Counted from the first letter of the stretch, positions 1 through 9,737 are shown. The stretch is DNA of 64,000 nt from Nocardioides ungokensis (GCF_013466985.1 NZ_CP059164.1:3295001-3359000); one strand, 5' to 3'. Notes: a model not told the origin generated them from the letters alone. A program made the numbers and translations.

Positions 1-1
1 C

Positions 2-841
2 CGCGTCGCGCACCCGCTGCTGCCGATCCGGATCCTGAAGAACCGCACCCGCGCCGCCAGCTTCGTCGTGATGATGCTGGTCCCGGCGGCGATGTTCGCG
101 ATGTTCTTCTTCCTCAGCCTCTTCATCCAGCAGCTCGTGGGCTACAGCCCGCTGCGCACCGGCTTCGCGTTCCTGCCGTTCTCGGTCGGCATCGTGGTCG
201 GCGCCGCCATCTCCTCCAACCTGGTCAGCCGGATCGACCCTCGCTACATCGCCGGGGTCGGCACCCTGCTCGCCTCGGGTGCCCTGCTCGGCTTCTCGCG
301 GCTCACGATCGACGACTCCCCGACGTCCGTGGTCCACGCGATCGCCGGCGGCGCCACCGCCGGAGCGGACGTGAACTACTGGACCTCGATCCTGCCGTTC
401 ATCGTGATGATGTCGGTGGGCATGGGCCTGACCTTCGTGCCGCTGACCCTCACCGCCGTGCACCACGTGCGGGCCGAGGACTCCGGCATCGGCTCCGGGG
501 TGCTCAACACGATGCAGCAGGTCGGCGGTGCGCTCGGGCTGGCCACGCTGAGCACGGTGTCGCTGCACTTCACCAACGCCCGCGCCGACCAGGTCGGCCC
601 CGCGCTCGCGCAGGCTGCCCAGGGCGCCGGCATCGATCCGTCGATGCACGTCCCAGGCACCCAGCTGACCTTCCTGCAGGCCGCCGGGTTCCAGGCGACG
701 TTCACCGAGGGCGCGACCCACGCGTTCCTCACCGGCTCGGCCATGATCCTGCTCGCCTCGCTGATCGTCTGGGTCTTCCTCGACGTCAAGCACCAGGAGC
801 TGGCCACCGACGGCCCCGAGGCCCCGGTCCACGTCGGCTGA
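2..841 (+). CDS. MFS transporter, DHA2 family, C-terminal part (5' end outside window)
   Basis: The frame is open from base 2, so the start codon lies outside the window and only the last 279 residues are present. The protein is hydrophobic with several membrane spans. A span near residues 22-45 is followed by a short loop and the GYSPLRTGFAFLPFSVG segment typical of the C-terminal half of 14-TM EmrB/QacA-type drug:proton antiporters. The loop ending in SGIGSGVLNTMQQVGGALG is a DHA2 hallmark. It is inferred to export a drug or other toxic compound; the substrate cannot be told. A strong hairpin follows the stop directly. Confidence 0.85.
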   Translation, partial: RVAHPLLPIRILKNRTRAASFVVMMLVPAAMFAMFFFLSLFIQQLVGYSPLRTGFAFLPFSVGIVVGAAISSNLVSRIDPRYIAGVGTLLASGALLGFSRLTIDDSPTSVVHAIAGGATAGADVNYWTSILPFIVMMSVGMGLTFVPLTLTAVHHVRAEDSGIGSGVLNTMQQVGGALGLATLSTVSLHFTNARADQVGPALAQAAQGAGIDPSMHVPGTQLTFLQAAGFQATFTEGATHAFLTGSAMILLASLIVWVFLDVKHQELATDGPEAPVHVG

Positions 842-859
842 CGCCGTCCCGTCGTACGA

Positions 860-896
860 CGAGGGCCCGGTCACCGCAACGGTGACCGGGCCCTCG
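860..896. terminator. Bidirectional hairpin terminator between convergent genes
   Basis: A perfect 17-bp stem (860-876 with 880-896) encloses a CAA loop. It lies between the stop codons of the convergent MFS and DJ-1/PfpI genes, so it can end both transcripts. Its core (gggcccggtcaccg and complement) is nearly the same as the hairpin at 9678-9712. Confidence 0.8.
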
Positions 897-914
897 TGGC
901 GTCCGTGCCCGTGC

Positions 915-1451
915 TCAGGACAGCGCGTCCTCCAGGGCCTTGACGAAGGCCGGGAGGTCGCCGGGGTTGCGGCTGGTGATGAGGTTGCCGTCGACGACGA
1001 CCTCCTCGTCCACCCAGTCGCCGCCCGCGTTGCGGACGTCGTCGGCGAGGCTGGCGTAGCTGGTGAGTCGCTTGCCCTTGACGAGGCCGGCCGAGACGAG
1101 CAGCCACGGCGCGTGGCAGATCACCGCGAGCGGCTTGCCTGCCTCGGTGATGCCGCGCACGATCGCCTGGGCCTTCGCGTCGGTGCGGATGGTGTCGGCG
1201 TTGACGGTGCCACCCGGGACCACCACGGCGTCGACCGAGGCGATGTCCAGGTCGTCGAAGCTGCCGTCGACGTCGACCTTCTGCGTCGGCTCGGTGTCGC
1301 CCTTCACGGCCTGGATCGGGTCGGTGCCGGTGGAGTAGATCCTCACGTCGGCGCCGGCCGCGGCCAGGGCGTCGCGCGGCTCGACGAGCTCGGCCTCCTC
1401 GAAGTGGTCGGTGGCGATGATGGCCACCTTCTTGCCGGTCAGGTCACTCAT
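915..1451 (-). CDS. DJ-1/PfpI family protein (type 1 glutamine amidotransferase-like)
   Basis: 178 residues. The start was set at the ATG opening MSDLTGKKVAIIATDHFEE, which has a GAGAGGAG ribosome site just upstream. It is a single-domain DJ-1/PfpI fold. The glutamate in the HFEEAEL segment and the cysteine in the nucleophile elbow AVICHAPWLL (about residue 108) match the catalytic pair of PfpI/YhbO-type proteins. Members act as stress-linked proteases, deglycases or glyoxalases; which activity applies here is not visible. It is separated from the MetE-like gene by 85 bases that hold no further feature. Confidence 0.88.
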   Translation of the reverse strand: MSDLTGKKVAIIATDHFEEAELVEPRDALAAAGADVRIYSTGTDPIQAVKGDTEPTQKVDVDGSFDDLDIASVDAVVVPGGTVNADTIRTDAKAQAIVRGITEAGKPLAVICHAPWLLVSAGLVKGKRLTSYASLADDVRNAGGDWVDEEVVVDGNLITSRNPGDLPAFVKALEDALS

Positions 1452-1536
1452 GCTCGCTCCTCTCGCAGGTGTCGGTCTGCGTCGTGCGTACCCCGGGTGT
1501 GCCGAGGGATGCGCCGACACCGCGGGCCGATGCCTG

Positions 1537-2538
1537 TCAGCCGGTGAGGTCGCTCGCCGCGCCGCGCACGAGGCCGAGGGCCCGGCGCGCCCAGGCGTCG
1601 GAGGCTCCCGCGAGCCCGCAGGTCGGCGTGAGCACCAGGCGCGGCCCGACCGTCGCCGGGTCGAGACCGAGCATGTCCAGCCACCGCGACACCGACTCGG
1701 CGACCTGCCCCGGGGTCGGCACGGCCGCCGGAGCGCTGGTTGCGACGACACCGAGGGCCACGGTCTCCCCCGCCTCGAGGGCCTCGGCGAGGGTGTCGTG
1801 GTCCGCGGCGGACAGCTGGCCGAGGTCAACGGACAGCCCGCGGGCGCCGGCACCGCGGAGCAGGCCCAGGGGCGCGCCTGCCGCGCAGGTGTGGACCCAG
1901 GGCTCGGCGCCCTCCTCGGCGATGGCGGCCAGCACCCACTCCAGGGCGGCCGAGGCGTCCGGCAGGTCGACGCTGCGGTGCCGGTGGAAGCCGGATGCGG
2001 TCGGCACCCGACCGGCCAGCACGGCGGCCAGGGCCGGCTCGTCGACCTGGACGACCAGCCGTTCGACGCCGGGGAGCCTTCGGCGTACGTCGCGCACGTG
2101 GTCCCGGAGGCCTTCGGCGAGGCCTTGGGCGAGCTCGCGACGGGCCCCGATGTCGCTGAGGACCCGGTCACCGCGAGGCTTCTCGACCGTCGACGCCAGC
2201 GTCCACGGTCCGGCGACCTGGATCTTGAAGGCGCCGGTCCAGCCCTCGGCCTGCTCCTCGAGCCCGTCGAGGTCCTGGCCGAGCAGGCTGCGCGCGCGTC
2301 GGTGGTCCAGGCCGGAACCGTCGGAACCGGTGAGCCGCCACCCGGCGGGTTGGAGGTCGGCCCCGAGCTCGCTGACGGTCGCCAGCGCCCGACCGGTCAT
2401 CGACGCGGTCGCGCCCCGACCCGGCACCTCGGGCAGGTGGGGCAGGTCCGGCAGCTCCCCGAGGACCAGGCGCACCGCCTCGTCGTAGGCGTGCTGGTCC
2501 GCGCCGGGCATCGACCCGACGCCGGTGGCGATGCTCAT
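1537..2538 (-). CDS. MetE-like methionine synthase, C-terminal catalytic domain only
   Basis: 333 residues, matching only the catalytic C-terminal half of cobalamin-independent methionine synthase (UROD/MetE-like barrel). The zinc-ligand pattern is present: His and Cys in WVHTCAAGAPLG and a late Cys in LTPTCGLAG. Full MetE proteins are about 750 residues, so this belongs to the short form common in actinobacteria, usually annotated methionine synthase; the true methyl donor is uncertain. The ATG was chosen for a GGAGCAGG site upstream. The leader contains two REP-like palindromes that separate it from mnmA, and it probably belongs to the same transcript as mnmA and the cysteine desulfurase. 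Confidence 0.8.
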   Translation of the reverse strand: MSIATGVGSMPGADQHAYDEAVRLVLGELPDLPHLPEVPGRGATASMTGRALATVSELGADLQPAGWRLTGSDGSGLDHRRARSLLGQDLDGLEEQAEGWTGAFKIQVAGPWTLASTVEKPRGDRVLSDIGARRELAQGLAEGLRDHVRDVRRRLPGVERLVVQVDEPALAAVLAGRVPTASGFHRHRSVDLPDASAALEWVLAAIAEEGAEPWVHTCAAGAPLGLLRGAGARGLSVDLGQLSAADHDTLAEALEAGETVALGVVATSAPAAVPTPGQVAESVSRWLDMLGLDPATVGPRLVLTPTCGLAGASDAWARRALGLVRGAASDLTG

Positions 2539-2559
2539 GCGGTGACCTGCTCCCGTTCG

Positions 2560-2685
2560 AGCGGTGAGCTGGCCACCGTCTTGGTTGCGGAGACGGTGGC
2601 TGACGCACCGCTCCGGTGGTTGATCCGCGGGGAGCGGTGAGCCTGCCACCGTTCCACCCGCGCAAAGGGTGGCTGACTCACCGCT
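2560..2685. repeat. Pair of REP-like palindromic repeats
   Basis: Two 53-bp copies, 2560-2612 and 2633-2685. Each opens with agcggtgag and closes with caccgct and folds on itself: the left arm gccaccgtct pairs with agacggtggc in copy 1, and copy 2 has gccaccgttcc against aagggtggc. The inner loops differ, while the arms and spacing are conserved. Copy 2 overlaps the mnmA stop codon, so the last mnmA codons lie inside the repeat. This is the layout of a bacterial interspersed palindromic doublet. Confidence 0.7.
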
Positions 2686-3790
2686 GCCCCGCGTCCGCGT
2701 CGACCCGCTGGGTCGCGGAGATCGTGGCCGATCCGACCACGCGGGTGCCCTCGTAGATCACGGCGGCCTGGCCGGGCGCGATGCCGTACGCCGGGTCGAG
2801 CAGCTCGATCCGGACGTCCTCGCCGTCGGCGGTCACGACGGCCCGGTGCTCCTCGCCGTGCGCACGCAGCTGGACCGTGCCGTCGAGACGCGAGGGGACG
2901 GTGCCGCACCAGCGCGGCCGGATGCCCTCGAGACGGTCGACGGCCAGCCGCTCCCGCGAGCCGACGGTGACGGTGCCGGTGACCGGCTCGATGTCGAGCA
3001 CGAAGCGGGGCTTCCCGTCGGGCGCCGGCCGACCGATCCGCAGCCCCTTGCGCTGGCCGATCGTGTAGGCGTAGGTGCCGTCGTGGCGGCCGAGCACCTC
3101 GCCCGAGGACTCGTCGACGATGTCGCCCCCGTGGTTCGGGGCTCGCTCGCCCAGCTTCTCGCGCAGCCAGCCGGCGTTGTCGCCGTCGGCCACGAAGCAG
3201 ATGTCGTGGCTGTCGGGCTTGTCGGCCACCAGCAGGCCGCGCTCGGCCGCCTCGGCGCGCACGGCTGTCTTCGTCGAGTCACCGAGGGGGAAGAGCGAGT
3301 GGGCGAGCTGCTGCTGGTCGAGCACCCCCAGCACGTAGGACTGGTCCTTGCCGTGGTCGACGGCCCGGTGCATCTCGATGAGGCCGTCGTCACCGGTGCG
3401 CAGCTGGGCGTAGTGCCCGGTCGCGACGGCGTCGAAGCCCAGCCCGAGCGCCCGGTCGAGGACGGCGGCGAACTTGATCTTCTCGTTGCAGCGCAGGCAC
3501 GGGTTGGGGGTCCGCCCGGCGGCGTACTCGTCCATGAAGTCCTCGACCACGTCCTCGTGGAAGCGCTCGGACAGGTCCCAGACGTAGAACGGGATGCCGA
3601 TGACGTCGGCGGCACGGCGGGCGTCGTTGCTGTCCTCGATCGTGCAGCAGCCGCGGGCGCCGGAGCGGTACGACGCGGGGTTGCGCGACAGGGCGAGGTG
3701 GATCCCGGTGACGTCGTGGCCGGCCTCGGCGGCGCGCGCGGCGGCGACGGCCGAGTCGACGCCCCCGGACATGGCGGCGAGGACCTTCAT
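2678..3790 (-). CDS. mnmA: tRNA-specific 2-thiouridylase MnmA
   Basis: 370 residues. MnmA adenylates and then thiolates U34 of Lys, Glu and Gln tRNAs. The N-terminal PP-loop ([16 protein letters not shown], residues 5-20) binds ATP. The two catalytic cysteines are visible in [12 protein letters not shown] and in the [11 protein letters not shown] segment. The start is the ATG after a GGTGAG site; a longer upstream frame was rejected because it begins inside the desulfurase gene. It starts 7 bases after the cysteine desulfurase stop, so the sulfur donor and the tRNA thiolase are co-transcribed. Its stop codon lies within a REP-like repeat. Confidence 0.96.
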   Translation of the reverse strand: MKVLAAMSGGVDSAVAAARAAEAGHDVTGIHLALSRNPASYRSGARGCCTIEDSNDARRAADVIGIPFYVWDLSERFHEDVVEDFMDEYAAGRTPNPCLRCNEKIKFAAVLDRALGLGFDAVATGHYAQLRTGDDGLIEMHRAVDHGKDQSYVLGVLDQQQLAHSLFPLGDSTKTAVRAEAAERGLLVADKPDSHDICFVADGDNAGWLREKLGERAPNHGGDIVDESSGEVLGRHDGTYAYTIGQRKGLRIGRPAPDGKPRFVLDIEPVTGTVTVGSRERLAVDRLEGIRPRWCGTVPSRLDGTVQLRAHGEEHRAVVTADGEDVRIELLDPAYGIAPGQAAVIYEGTRVVGSATISATQRVDADAGQR

Positions 3791-3797
3791 GCGCGGC

Positions 3798-4985
3798 TCA
3801 CCTGCGCGAGGCCCGCGCCCGCTCGACGACCGGCGCGATCGCCTCGACCAGGGCATCGACGTCGGCCTGGGTGGAGGTGTGCCCGAGGGAGAACCGCAGC
3901 GAGTGCCGCGCGGCCTCGTCGCTGCAGCCCATGGCGAGCAGGACGTGGGAGGGCTGGGGCACGCCCGCGGAGCACGCCGAGCCCGTGGAGCACTCGATGC
4001 CGCGGGCGTCGAGCAGCATCAGCAGGCTGTCGCCCTCGCAGTCGGGGAAGCCGAGGTGGGCGTTGCCGGGGAGCCGGTGCACACCGGTCGGGTCGAGCGG
4101 CGCCCCGTGCAGGTGGGCGTCGGGGACGGCCCCGATCACCCGGGCGACCAGGTCGTCGCGCAGCGCGCCCACCCGTACGGCGTGGTCGGCCTGCTGCTTG
4201 ACCGACAGCTCCACGGCAGCGGCGAAGCCGGCGATCGCGGGGGTGTCGATGGTGCCGCTGCGGATGTCGCGCTCCTGGCCGCCGCCGTGCACCAGGGCGG
4301 TGACGTCGACCTCGCGGCGTACGACGAGTGCGCCGACGCCGTAGGGGCCCCCGACCTTGTGCCCGGTCAGCGTCAGGGCGTCGACGCCGGACGCGGCGAA
4401 GTCCACCGGGACCGCGCCGACCGCCTGGACGGCGTCGGTGTGCACGGGGATGCCGTGGGCGGCGGCGATCGCGACGACCTCGTCGATGGGCTGGATGGTG
4501 CCGACCTCGTTGTTGGCCCACATCACCGAGATCAGGGCGACCGAGCCGGGGTCGCGCTCCACGCTGGCGCGCAGCGCCTCGACGTCGAGCCGGCACTGCT
4601 GGTCCACCGGCAGCAGCTCGACCTCGGCGCCCTCGCGCTCGCCGAGCCAGTGCAGCGCGTCGAGGACGGCGTGGTGCTCGACCGCGGTGGAGAGGATGCG
4701 ACGGCGCCGGGGGTCACCGGCGCGACGAGCCCAGAAGATGCCCTTGAGGGCCAGGTTGTCGGCCTCGGTCCCGCCGGAGGTGAACACCACCTCGCCGGGC
4801 CGGCAGCCCATCGCCTGCGCGATCGTCTCGCGGGACTCCTCGACCACCCGCCGGGCCTTGCGGCCGGAGGCGTGCAGCGAGCTGGGGTTGCCCACGTCGA
4901 GAAGGTGGGCCGTCATGGCCTCGACGGCCTCCGCGCGCATCGGCGTGGTGGCGGCATGGTCGAGGTAGGCGGTCCGGGTGGTCAT
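3798..4985 (-). CDS. iscS: Cysteine desulfurase (class V aminotransferase fold)
   Basis: 395 residues. It removes sulfur from cysteine by PLP chemistry and passes the persulfide to MnmA. Visible features are the start [10 protein letters not shown], the PLP lysine in [11 protein letters not shown], and the mobile catalytic-cysteine loop [10 protein letters not shown]. It is NifS/IscS-like rather than SufS-like. No iscU or other Fe-S assembly gene is nearby, so its main role here is probably tRNA thiolation. A TACTCT element 10 bases before the ATG (4996-5001) could drive a short or absent leader. The symbol is assigned by family. Confidence 0.92.
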   Translation of the reverse strand: MTTRTAYLDHAATTPMRAEAVEAMTAHLLDVGNPSSLHASGRKARRVVEESRETIAQAMGCRPGEVVFTSGGTEADNLALKGIFWARRAGDPRRRRILSTAVEHHAVLDALHWLGEREGAEVELLPVDQQCRLDVEALRASVERDPGSVALISVMWANNEVGTIQPIDEVVAIAAAHGIPVHTDAVQAVGAVPVDFAASGVDALTLTGHKVGGPYGVGALVVRREVDVTALVHGGGQERDIRSGTIDTPAIAGFAAAVELSVKQQADHAVRVGALRDDLVARVIGAVPDAHLHGAPLDPTGVHRLPGNAHLGFPDCEGDSLLMLLDARGIECSTGSACSAGVPQPSHVLLAMGCSDEAARHSLRFSLGHTSTQADVDALVEAIAPVVERARASRR

Positions 4986-5036
4986 CGCACCGACCAGAGT
5001 ACGGCGCATCCGGCTGCGCGGCCCAACCGCGGTCGG

Positions 5037-5435
5037 TCAGCCGCTGCACTCCTCGACACTGCTGACCAGCCAGCCGTTGCCGCCGTCGAACACCGCGACC
5101 GCCCGGATGATCACGTTGTCCTGGTCCACGACCAGCCACCGGGCCTCGCGGTGGGCTCGCTTGGTCTCCCGGACCACCGAGGCGCCGTCGGGGACGTACC
5201 TCGCGAGCGCCTCCTCCCGGGTGCGGGACCCGCGGGCGTCCATGGCGTAGTCGATCTGCGAGGTCGACCGGGTGTCGCACCCCGTGCTCGGCCAGTGCGG
5301 CGGCAGGCGGCTTCCGGCCGACCCGCTCGTCGGCGCCGGGTCCTTGGCCACCGGGCCGTCCGACCCACCGCAGCCGACGAGCAGCACCGTGGCCACGAGG
5401 AGCGTGGCGGGCAGTCCGGCGAGGCGTGCGTTCAT
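5037..5435 (-). CDS. Small lipoprotein, unknown function
   Basis: 132 residues. The ATG was chosen for an AGGAGG site nine bases upstream. The N-terminus is a signal peptide with the lipobox LLVGC, so cysteine about 20 should be lipidated and the protein anchored outside the membrane. The rest is a small soluble domain with a VVDQDNVIIRAVAVFDGGNGW stretch; no family was recognised. It lies between the nucleotidyltransferase gene and the desulfurase. Confidence 0.72.
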   Translation of the reverse strand: MNARLAGLPATLLVATVLLVGCGGSDGPVAKDPAPTSGSAGSRLPPHWPSTGCDTRSTSQIDYAMDARGSRTREEALARYVPDGASVVRETKRAHREARWLVVDQDNVIIRAVAVFDGGNGWLVSSVEECSG

Positions 5436-5499
5436 GGAGTCCTCCTGCTGGTCCTTCCGGTGCACAAGGGTCGGACGGAGCGAACCGTCGAACGGTTCC

Positions 5500-6156
5500 T
5501 CAGGCCATCCGCTCCAGCCAGGCGTGGTCGGGGTACAGCTCGTGCACCGTCTCGCGCAGCCAGGTGCGGGCGGTCGGCGCGAGGAGCGGCCAGGTCCGGT
5601 CGAGGTCGCGGTCGTCCTTGGGCCGCTGCAGGGCGGCCTTGTAGAGGAGGGTGATCTCGGGGTTCAGGTAACGGATCCCGTCACCGGCGACCCAGGTGAC
5701 CTGCTCGAGCGGTGCCACTTGGCCAGGCATCCGCTTGTTGGTCCACAGGCCGTCGCAGTCGGGGGTGATCGGCAGGTCGATCACCCACGGGTCGTGGGCG
5801 CTGGCGCGCACCCAGATCTGGCTCTCCACGCTGAGGGGCTCGGGGAACCGGTCGTCGAGCGGCCGCAGCGTGCCCCCGTGGTTGCTCCACAGGTGCCACC
5901 GGTCCCCGACGTGCTCGCGGAACGCCGGCACGTCGCAGGCGAGGATCGAGAGATCGACGTCCTCGTGCTCGCGAGGTGCTCCGGTGAAGGCCTCGATCGA
6001 CCAGCCGCCCACGATCCACCAGGGCCGCGGGAAGCCCGCCATGAACTCCCGCAGTGCGGCCGGGTCGAGCGGCGCCCAGGCGCCGTACCGACGGAAGAAC
6101 GCCTCGTCCTCGGCGATCTCCTCCGCGCTCCGTGGCAGCGGTTCGCGTGCGCTCAC
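5500..6156 (-). CDS. ANT(2'')-like nucleotidyltransferase domain protein
   Basis: 218 residues. It starts at a GTG whose last two bases open the proB stop (GTGA overlap), so translation is probably coupled. The core WWIVGGWSIEAFTG, then EDVDLSI, matches the GG...DxD signature of the Aminoglyc_resit/AadB-like nucleotidyltransferases. Family members adenylylate aminoglycosides, but chromosomal relatives in soil actinobacteria often have unknown substrates. Coupling to proB is unusual and does not by itself suggest a proline role. Resistance should not be assumed. Confidence 0.75.
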   Translation of the reverse strand: MSAREPLPRSAEEIAEDEAFFRRYGAWAPLDPAALREFMAGFPRPWWIVGGWSIEAFTGAPREHEDVDLSILACDVPAFREHVGDRWHLWSNHGGTLRPLDDRFPEPLSVESQIWVRASAHDPWVIDLPITPDCDGLWTNKRMPGQVAPLEQVTWVAGDGIRYLNPEITLLYKAALQRPKDDRDLDRTWPLLAPTARTWLRETVHELYPDHAWLERMA

Positions 6157-7249
6157 AGCAGGACCAGGTCGTCGCGGTGGACCACCTCGCGCTCGTAGCC
6201 CGAGCCCAGCTCGCGCTTGAGCTCGTGGGAGGACCGGCCGACCAGGTGCGGGACCTCCTCGGCGTCGAAGTTGACCAGCCCCCGGGCCACTGCGGTGCCG
6301 TCGGGTCCGCACAGGTCGACCGGGTCGCCGGCGACGAAGGTGCCGGTGGCGCCGGTGACCCCGGCCGCCAGCAGCGAGGCCCGCCGTTCGACGACGGCGC
6401 GGACGGCCCCGGGGTCGAGGTACAGGCAGCCCTTGGGCTCGGTGGCGTGGGCCAGCCACAGCAGCCGGGTCGGGCGTCGGCGGCCGGTGGCGTGGAAGAG
6501 GGTGCCGACCGGGCGGCCCTCGAGGGCGTCGGCGGCGCGGTCGGCCGCCGTCAGGACCACCGGGATCCCCGCACCCGTGGCGATCCGGGCCGCCTCGACC
6601 TTGGTCTGCATCCCGCCGGTGCCGACACCGGCAGCACCCGCCGTGCCGATGCTCACGGCGTCAGGTCGCCCTCGTCGAGGACGTCGGAGACCAGGCTGCT
6701 CCCGGGCGCCGACGGGTCCGCGTCGTACAGGCCGTCCACGTCGGAGAGCAGCACCAGCAGGTCGGCGTGGACGAGTGGGCGACCAGCGCGGCCAGCCGGT
6801 CGTTGTCGCCGAAGCGGATCTCGGTGGTCGCGACCGTGTCGTTCTCGTTCACGATCGGCAGCACGCCGAGGTCCAGCAGCTTGGCGAAGGTCTGGTAGGC
6901 GTTGCGGTAGTGCGAGCGCCGGGTCACGTCGTCGAGGGTGAGCAGCACCTGACCCGCGATCAGGTCGTGCCGGGCGAGCTCCTCGGTGTAGCGGTGCACC
7001 AGCAGGCCCTGTCCCACGGAGGCCGCGGCCTGCTGCGCCGCGAGTCCACGCGGCCGGCGGGCCCAGGCCCAGCGGCGCGAGCCCGGCGGCGATCGCACCC
7101 GACGACACCAGCACCACCTCGGCGCCGCGGGCGCGCACGCCGGCGACGACGTCGACGAGCCTGCTGACCCGGGCGGGGTCGATGCCGCCGGCGGCGGTGG
7201 TGAGCGACGAGGAGCCGATCTTGACCACGACGCGCCGGGCCGCGGTCAC
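6153..7249 (-). CDS. proB: Glutamate 5-kinase ProB, with three apparent frameshifts
   Basis: ProB phosphorylates glutamate, the first step of proline synthesis. It starts at GTG 7249 (VVVKIGSSSLTT, the nucleotide-binding start). Family sequence then continues through three frames. An extra C near 7055 precedes RRPRGLAAQQAAASVGQ. A missing C near 6775 (gagtgggc) falls before VHADLLVLLSDVDGLYD. A missing G near 6657 precedes VSIGTAGAAGVGTGGM. Correcting all three gives 365 residues, normal for the family, including the PUA-like C-terminal region. Because the protein sequence is undamaged on both sides of each site, sequencing error is more likely than a true pseudogene. It follows obgE after 34 bases. 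Confidence 0.88.
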
Positions 7250-7283
7250 CTCGGCCCGCCGCTGGTCGGGCCCTCGAGACCGC

Positions 7284-8831
7284 TCATCCCTGGCCGTTCA
7301 CCCCGGGGTCGTCCTCGGCCCAGTCCGGGTCGTCGTGGGTGCCGATCTCGTACGACGTGGGTCCGTACTTCTCGGGCTTGTCGAAGCGCCGGGCCACGTC
7401 GGCCCGGGTCTCGCCCTCGGCCCGGTCGTCCATGGCCTCGTCGATGGCGCGGCGGCGGCGGGCTGCAGCGCGGGACTCGTCGAAGCGCTGGTCCTCGCCG
7501 CGGCGGCCGAGCATCTCCACGCCGGCGTCGATGCCGGGCTTGAAGTCGAAGACCACCGAGTTGTCGGGGTGCCCGATGAGGACCGTGTCGCCCTCCTCCG
7601 CACCGAGCTGCACGAGGCGGGTCTCGACCCCGAGCCGGTTGAGCCGGTCGGCGAGGAAGCCGACGGCCTCGTCGTTGCTGAAGTCGGTCTGGCGCACCCA
7701 GCGCTCGGGCTTCTCGCCGCGCACCCGCCACCCCTCGGCGGTCTCGGTCACGGTGAAGGAGTCCGAGCCGTCCGCCGACGGCGGCCGCAGCACGATGCGC
7801 TTGGCCTCCACGACCGGCTTCTCGGCGCGGGCCCGCGCCACGATCTCGGCCATCGCGAAGGTCAGCTCGCGCATGCCCTCCCCCGACGCGGCGGACACGG
7901 GGAAGACCCGCAGCCCGCGCTCGCGCAGCTCGTCGACGACGAAGTCCGAGATGTCACGGCCGTCGGGCACGTCGATCTTGTTGAGCGCGACCAGCCGGGG
8001 CCGGTCCTCGAGGCCGCCGTAGCGAGCCAGCTCGTTCTCGATGACGTCGAGGTCCCCGACCGGGTTGCGGCCGGGCTCCAGGGTGGCGGTGTCGATCACG
8101 TGGACCAGCGCCGCGCAGCGCTCGATGTGGCGCAGGAAGTCGTGTCCGAGGCCGCGGCCGTCGCTGGCGCCCTCGATCAGCCCGGGCACGTCGGCGACGG
8201 TGAACGTCGTGTCGCCCGCGGTCACCACCCCGAGGTTGGGCACCAGGGTGGTGAACGGGTAGTCGGCGATCTTGGGGCGGGCTCGCGAGATCGCGGCGAT
8301 CAGGCTGGACTTGCCGGCGCTCGGGAAGCCCACCAGGCCGATGTCGGCGACGACCTTGAGCTCGAGGACGATGTCGAGCTCGTCCCCGGGCTCGCCGAGC
8401 AGCGCGAAGCCGGGAGCCTTGCGCTTGGACGAGGCCAGCGCCGCGTTGCCGAGGCCGCCCCGGCCGCCCTGGGCCACGACCAGCTCGGTGCCCGGGCCGA
8501 CCATGTCGGCGAGGACGTTGCCGTCCTGGTCGGTGATCAGGGTCCCGTCCGGGACCGGCAGCACCAGGTCGGCACCGTGGGCACCGTTGCGGTGGCCTCC
8601 GGCACCGTGGCCGCCGTGCTCACCGCGTCGCTTCGGGCTGTGGTGGTAGTCGATGAGGGTGGTGACGTCGGGGTCGACCCGGAGGATCACCGACCCGCCC
8701 GGGCCGCCGTTGCCGCCGTCGGGCCCGCCGAGCGGCTTGAACTTCTCGCGGTGCACCGAGGCGACACCGTTGCCGCCCCGACCGGCGCTGACGTGCAACG
8801 TCACCCGGTCCACGAAGGTGGGCACTGCCAT
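7284..8831 (-). CDS. obgE: GTPase ObgE/CgtA
   Basis: 515 residues. An essential GTPase of late 50S ribosome assembly and stress control. The Gly-rich Obg domain covers about residues 1-160 ([18 protein letters not shown]). The G domain follows with the P-loop [10 protein letters not shown], switch segment [27 protein letters not shown] and NKID. A C-terminal OCT domain and an acidic actinobacterial tail complete it. The ATG at 8831 was chosen over an in-frame TTG six bases earlier. It follows rpmA, but a hairpin with a T-run separates the two, so obgE may need its own promoter. Confidence 0.96.
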   Translation of the reverse strand: MAVPTFVDRVTLHVSAGRGGNGVASVHREKFKPLGGPDGGNGGPGGSVILRVDPDVTTLIDYHHSPKRRGEHGGHGAGGHRNGAHGADLVLPVPDGTLITDQDGNVLADMVGPGTELVVAQGGRGGLGNAALASSKRKAPGFALLGEPGDELDIVLELKVVADIGLVGFPSAGKSSLIAAISRARPKIADYPFTTLVPNLGVVTAGDTTFTVADVPGLIEGASDGRGLGHDFLRHIERCAALVHVIDTATLEPGRNPVGDLDVIENELARYGGLEDRPRLVALNKIDVPDGRDISDFVVDELRERGLRVFPVSAASGEGMRELTFAMAEIVARARAEKPVVEAKRIVLRPPSADGSDSFTVTETAEGWRVRGEKPERWVRQTDFSNDEAVGFLADRLNRLGVETRLVQLGAEEGDTVLIGHPDNSVVFDFKPGIDAGVEMLGRRGEDQRFDESRAAARRRRAIDEAMDDRAEGETRADVARRFDKPEKYGPTSYEIGTHDDPDWAEDDPGVNGQG

Positions 8832-8867
8832 GGTCAACCGCCGATCAAGCTGTTTGCCGAAAAATGA

Positions 8868-8900
8868 CGAAGGGCGCCCCGCGAAGTGGGACGCCCTTCG
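8868..8900 (-). terminator. Rho-independent terminator after rpmA
   Basis: Read on the minus strand, the stem cgaagggcg/cgcccttcg (8892-8900 with 8868-8876), extended by three G-C pairs past one mismatch, is followed by TCATTTTTC. The hairpin plus U-run is the classic form and lies 26 bases after the rpmA stop. Confidence 0.75.
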
Positions 8901-8925
8901 ATGAAAGCCTCAGGTGAGCGTCTGG

Positions 8926-9180
8926 TCACTCACCCGGGAGGATGTTGACGACACGACGACCCCGGCGGGTGCCGAACTCGACGGCGCCCGCGACGAGCGC
9001 GAACAGGGTGTCGTCACCGCCACGGCCGACGCCGCTGCCCGGGTGGAAGTGGGTGCCGCGCTGGCGCACGATGATCTCGCCCGCGTTGACCGTCTGGCCG
9101 CCGTACCGCTTGACGCCGAGCCGCTGCGCGTTGGAGTCGCGACCGTTCTTGGTCGACGCCGCGCCCTTCTTGTGTGCCAT
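8926..9180 (-). CDS. rpmA: 50S ribosomal protein L27
   Basis: 84 residues with the family start [20 protein letters not shown] and the conserved [18 protein letters not shown] core. It sits near the peptidyl-transferase centre. There is no N-terminal extension needing cleavage, unlike Firmicutes L27. AAGGAC precedes the ATG. Operon partner of rplU, 35 bases away. Confidence 0.98.
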   Translation of the reverse strand: MAHKKGAASTKNGRDSNAQRLGVKRYGGQTVNAGEIIVRQRGTHFHPGSGVGRGGDDTLFALVAGAVEFGTRRGRRVVNILPGE

Positions 9181-9215
9181 TTCGAGTCCTTAGGTGTCTC
9201 GGAGCCGTGCTGCGC

Positions 9216-9524
9216 TCAGAGGGAGATGTCGGTGACCTTGACCTGGGTGTACTTCTGACGGTGACCCTGGCGCTTCTTGTACCCGGTCTTGTTCTTGTAC
9301 TTCTGGATGATGATCTTCGGGCCCTTGGTGGCACCGAGCACCTCGACGGTCACGGAGGCCTTGTCGAGCGCCTTCGAGTCGGAGGTGATGGTCTCGCCAT
9401 CGACGGCGAGGACGACGGGAAGGGTCAGCGTCTGGCCCACCTCGGTCGTCACCTTGTCGATCTCGATGACGTCGCCCACGGCAACCTTCTGCTGCTTGGC
9501 GCCTGCGCGCACGATCGCGTACAC
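9216..9524 (-). CDS. rplU: 50S ribosomal protein L21
   Basis: 102 residues, normal length. The start is the GTG of [18 protein letters not shown], seven bases after AAGGAG; the longer upstream frame has no such site. The C-terminus [20 protein letters not shown] is the family's basic rRNA-binding end. The roughly 140 bases between this start and the rne terminator must hold the promoter and leader of the rplU-rpmA transcript; a TTGACC lies at 9662-9667 but no good -10 is at the right distance. Confidence 0.97.
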   Translation of the reverse strand: MYAIVRAGAKQQKVAVGDVIEIDKVTTEVGQTLTLPVVLAVDGETITSDSKALDKASVTVEVLGATKGPKIIIQKYKNKTGYKKRQGHRQKYTQVKVTDISL

Positions 9525-9677
9525 CGCGGTCTCCTTCGTCGATCTCTCGCTTACGTCATGGTCTGGGGCTGTCGAGCGCACAAGAACGATCCTCGGACTG
9601 TTCTGGATCGAGCGTCGCGCGGGACTGCCACACAGAGAGAGGCACGCACAAGCGCACCGAGGGTCAATAGTACGGAT

Positions 9678-9712
9678 CGGGCCCGGTCACCGCAAAACGG
9701 TGACCGGGCCCG
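9678..9712. terminator. Hairpin terminator after rne
   Basis: A perfect 15-bp stem (9678-9692 with 9698-9712) and a CAAAA loop, 26 bases after the rne stop on the minus strand. The core arms repeat those of the hairpin at 860-896. Confidence 0.75.
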
Positions 9713-9737
9713 GGGTCCGGCAGGGGTGGCGGGCGCC

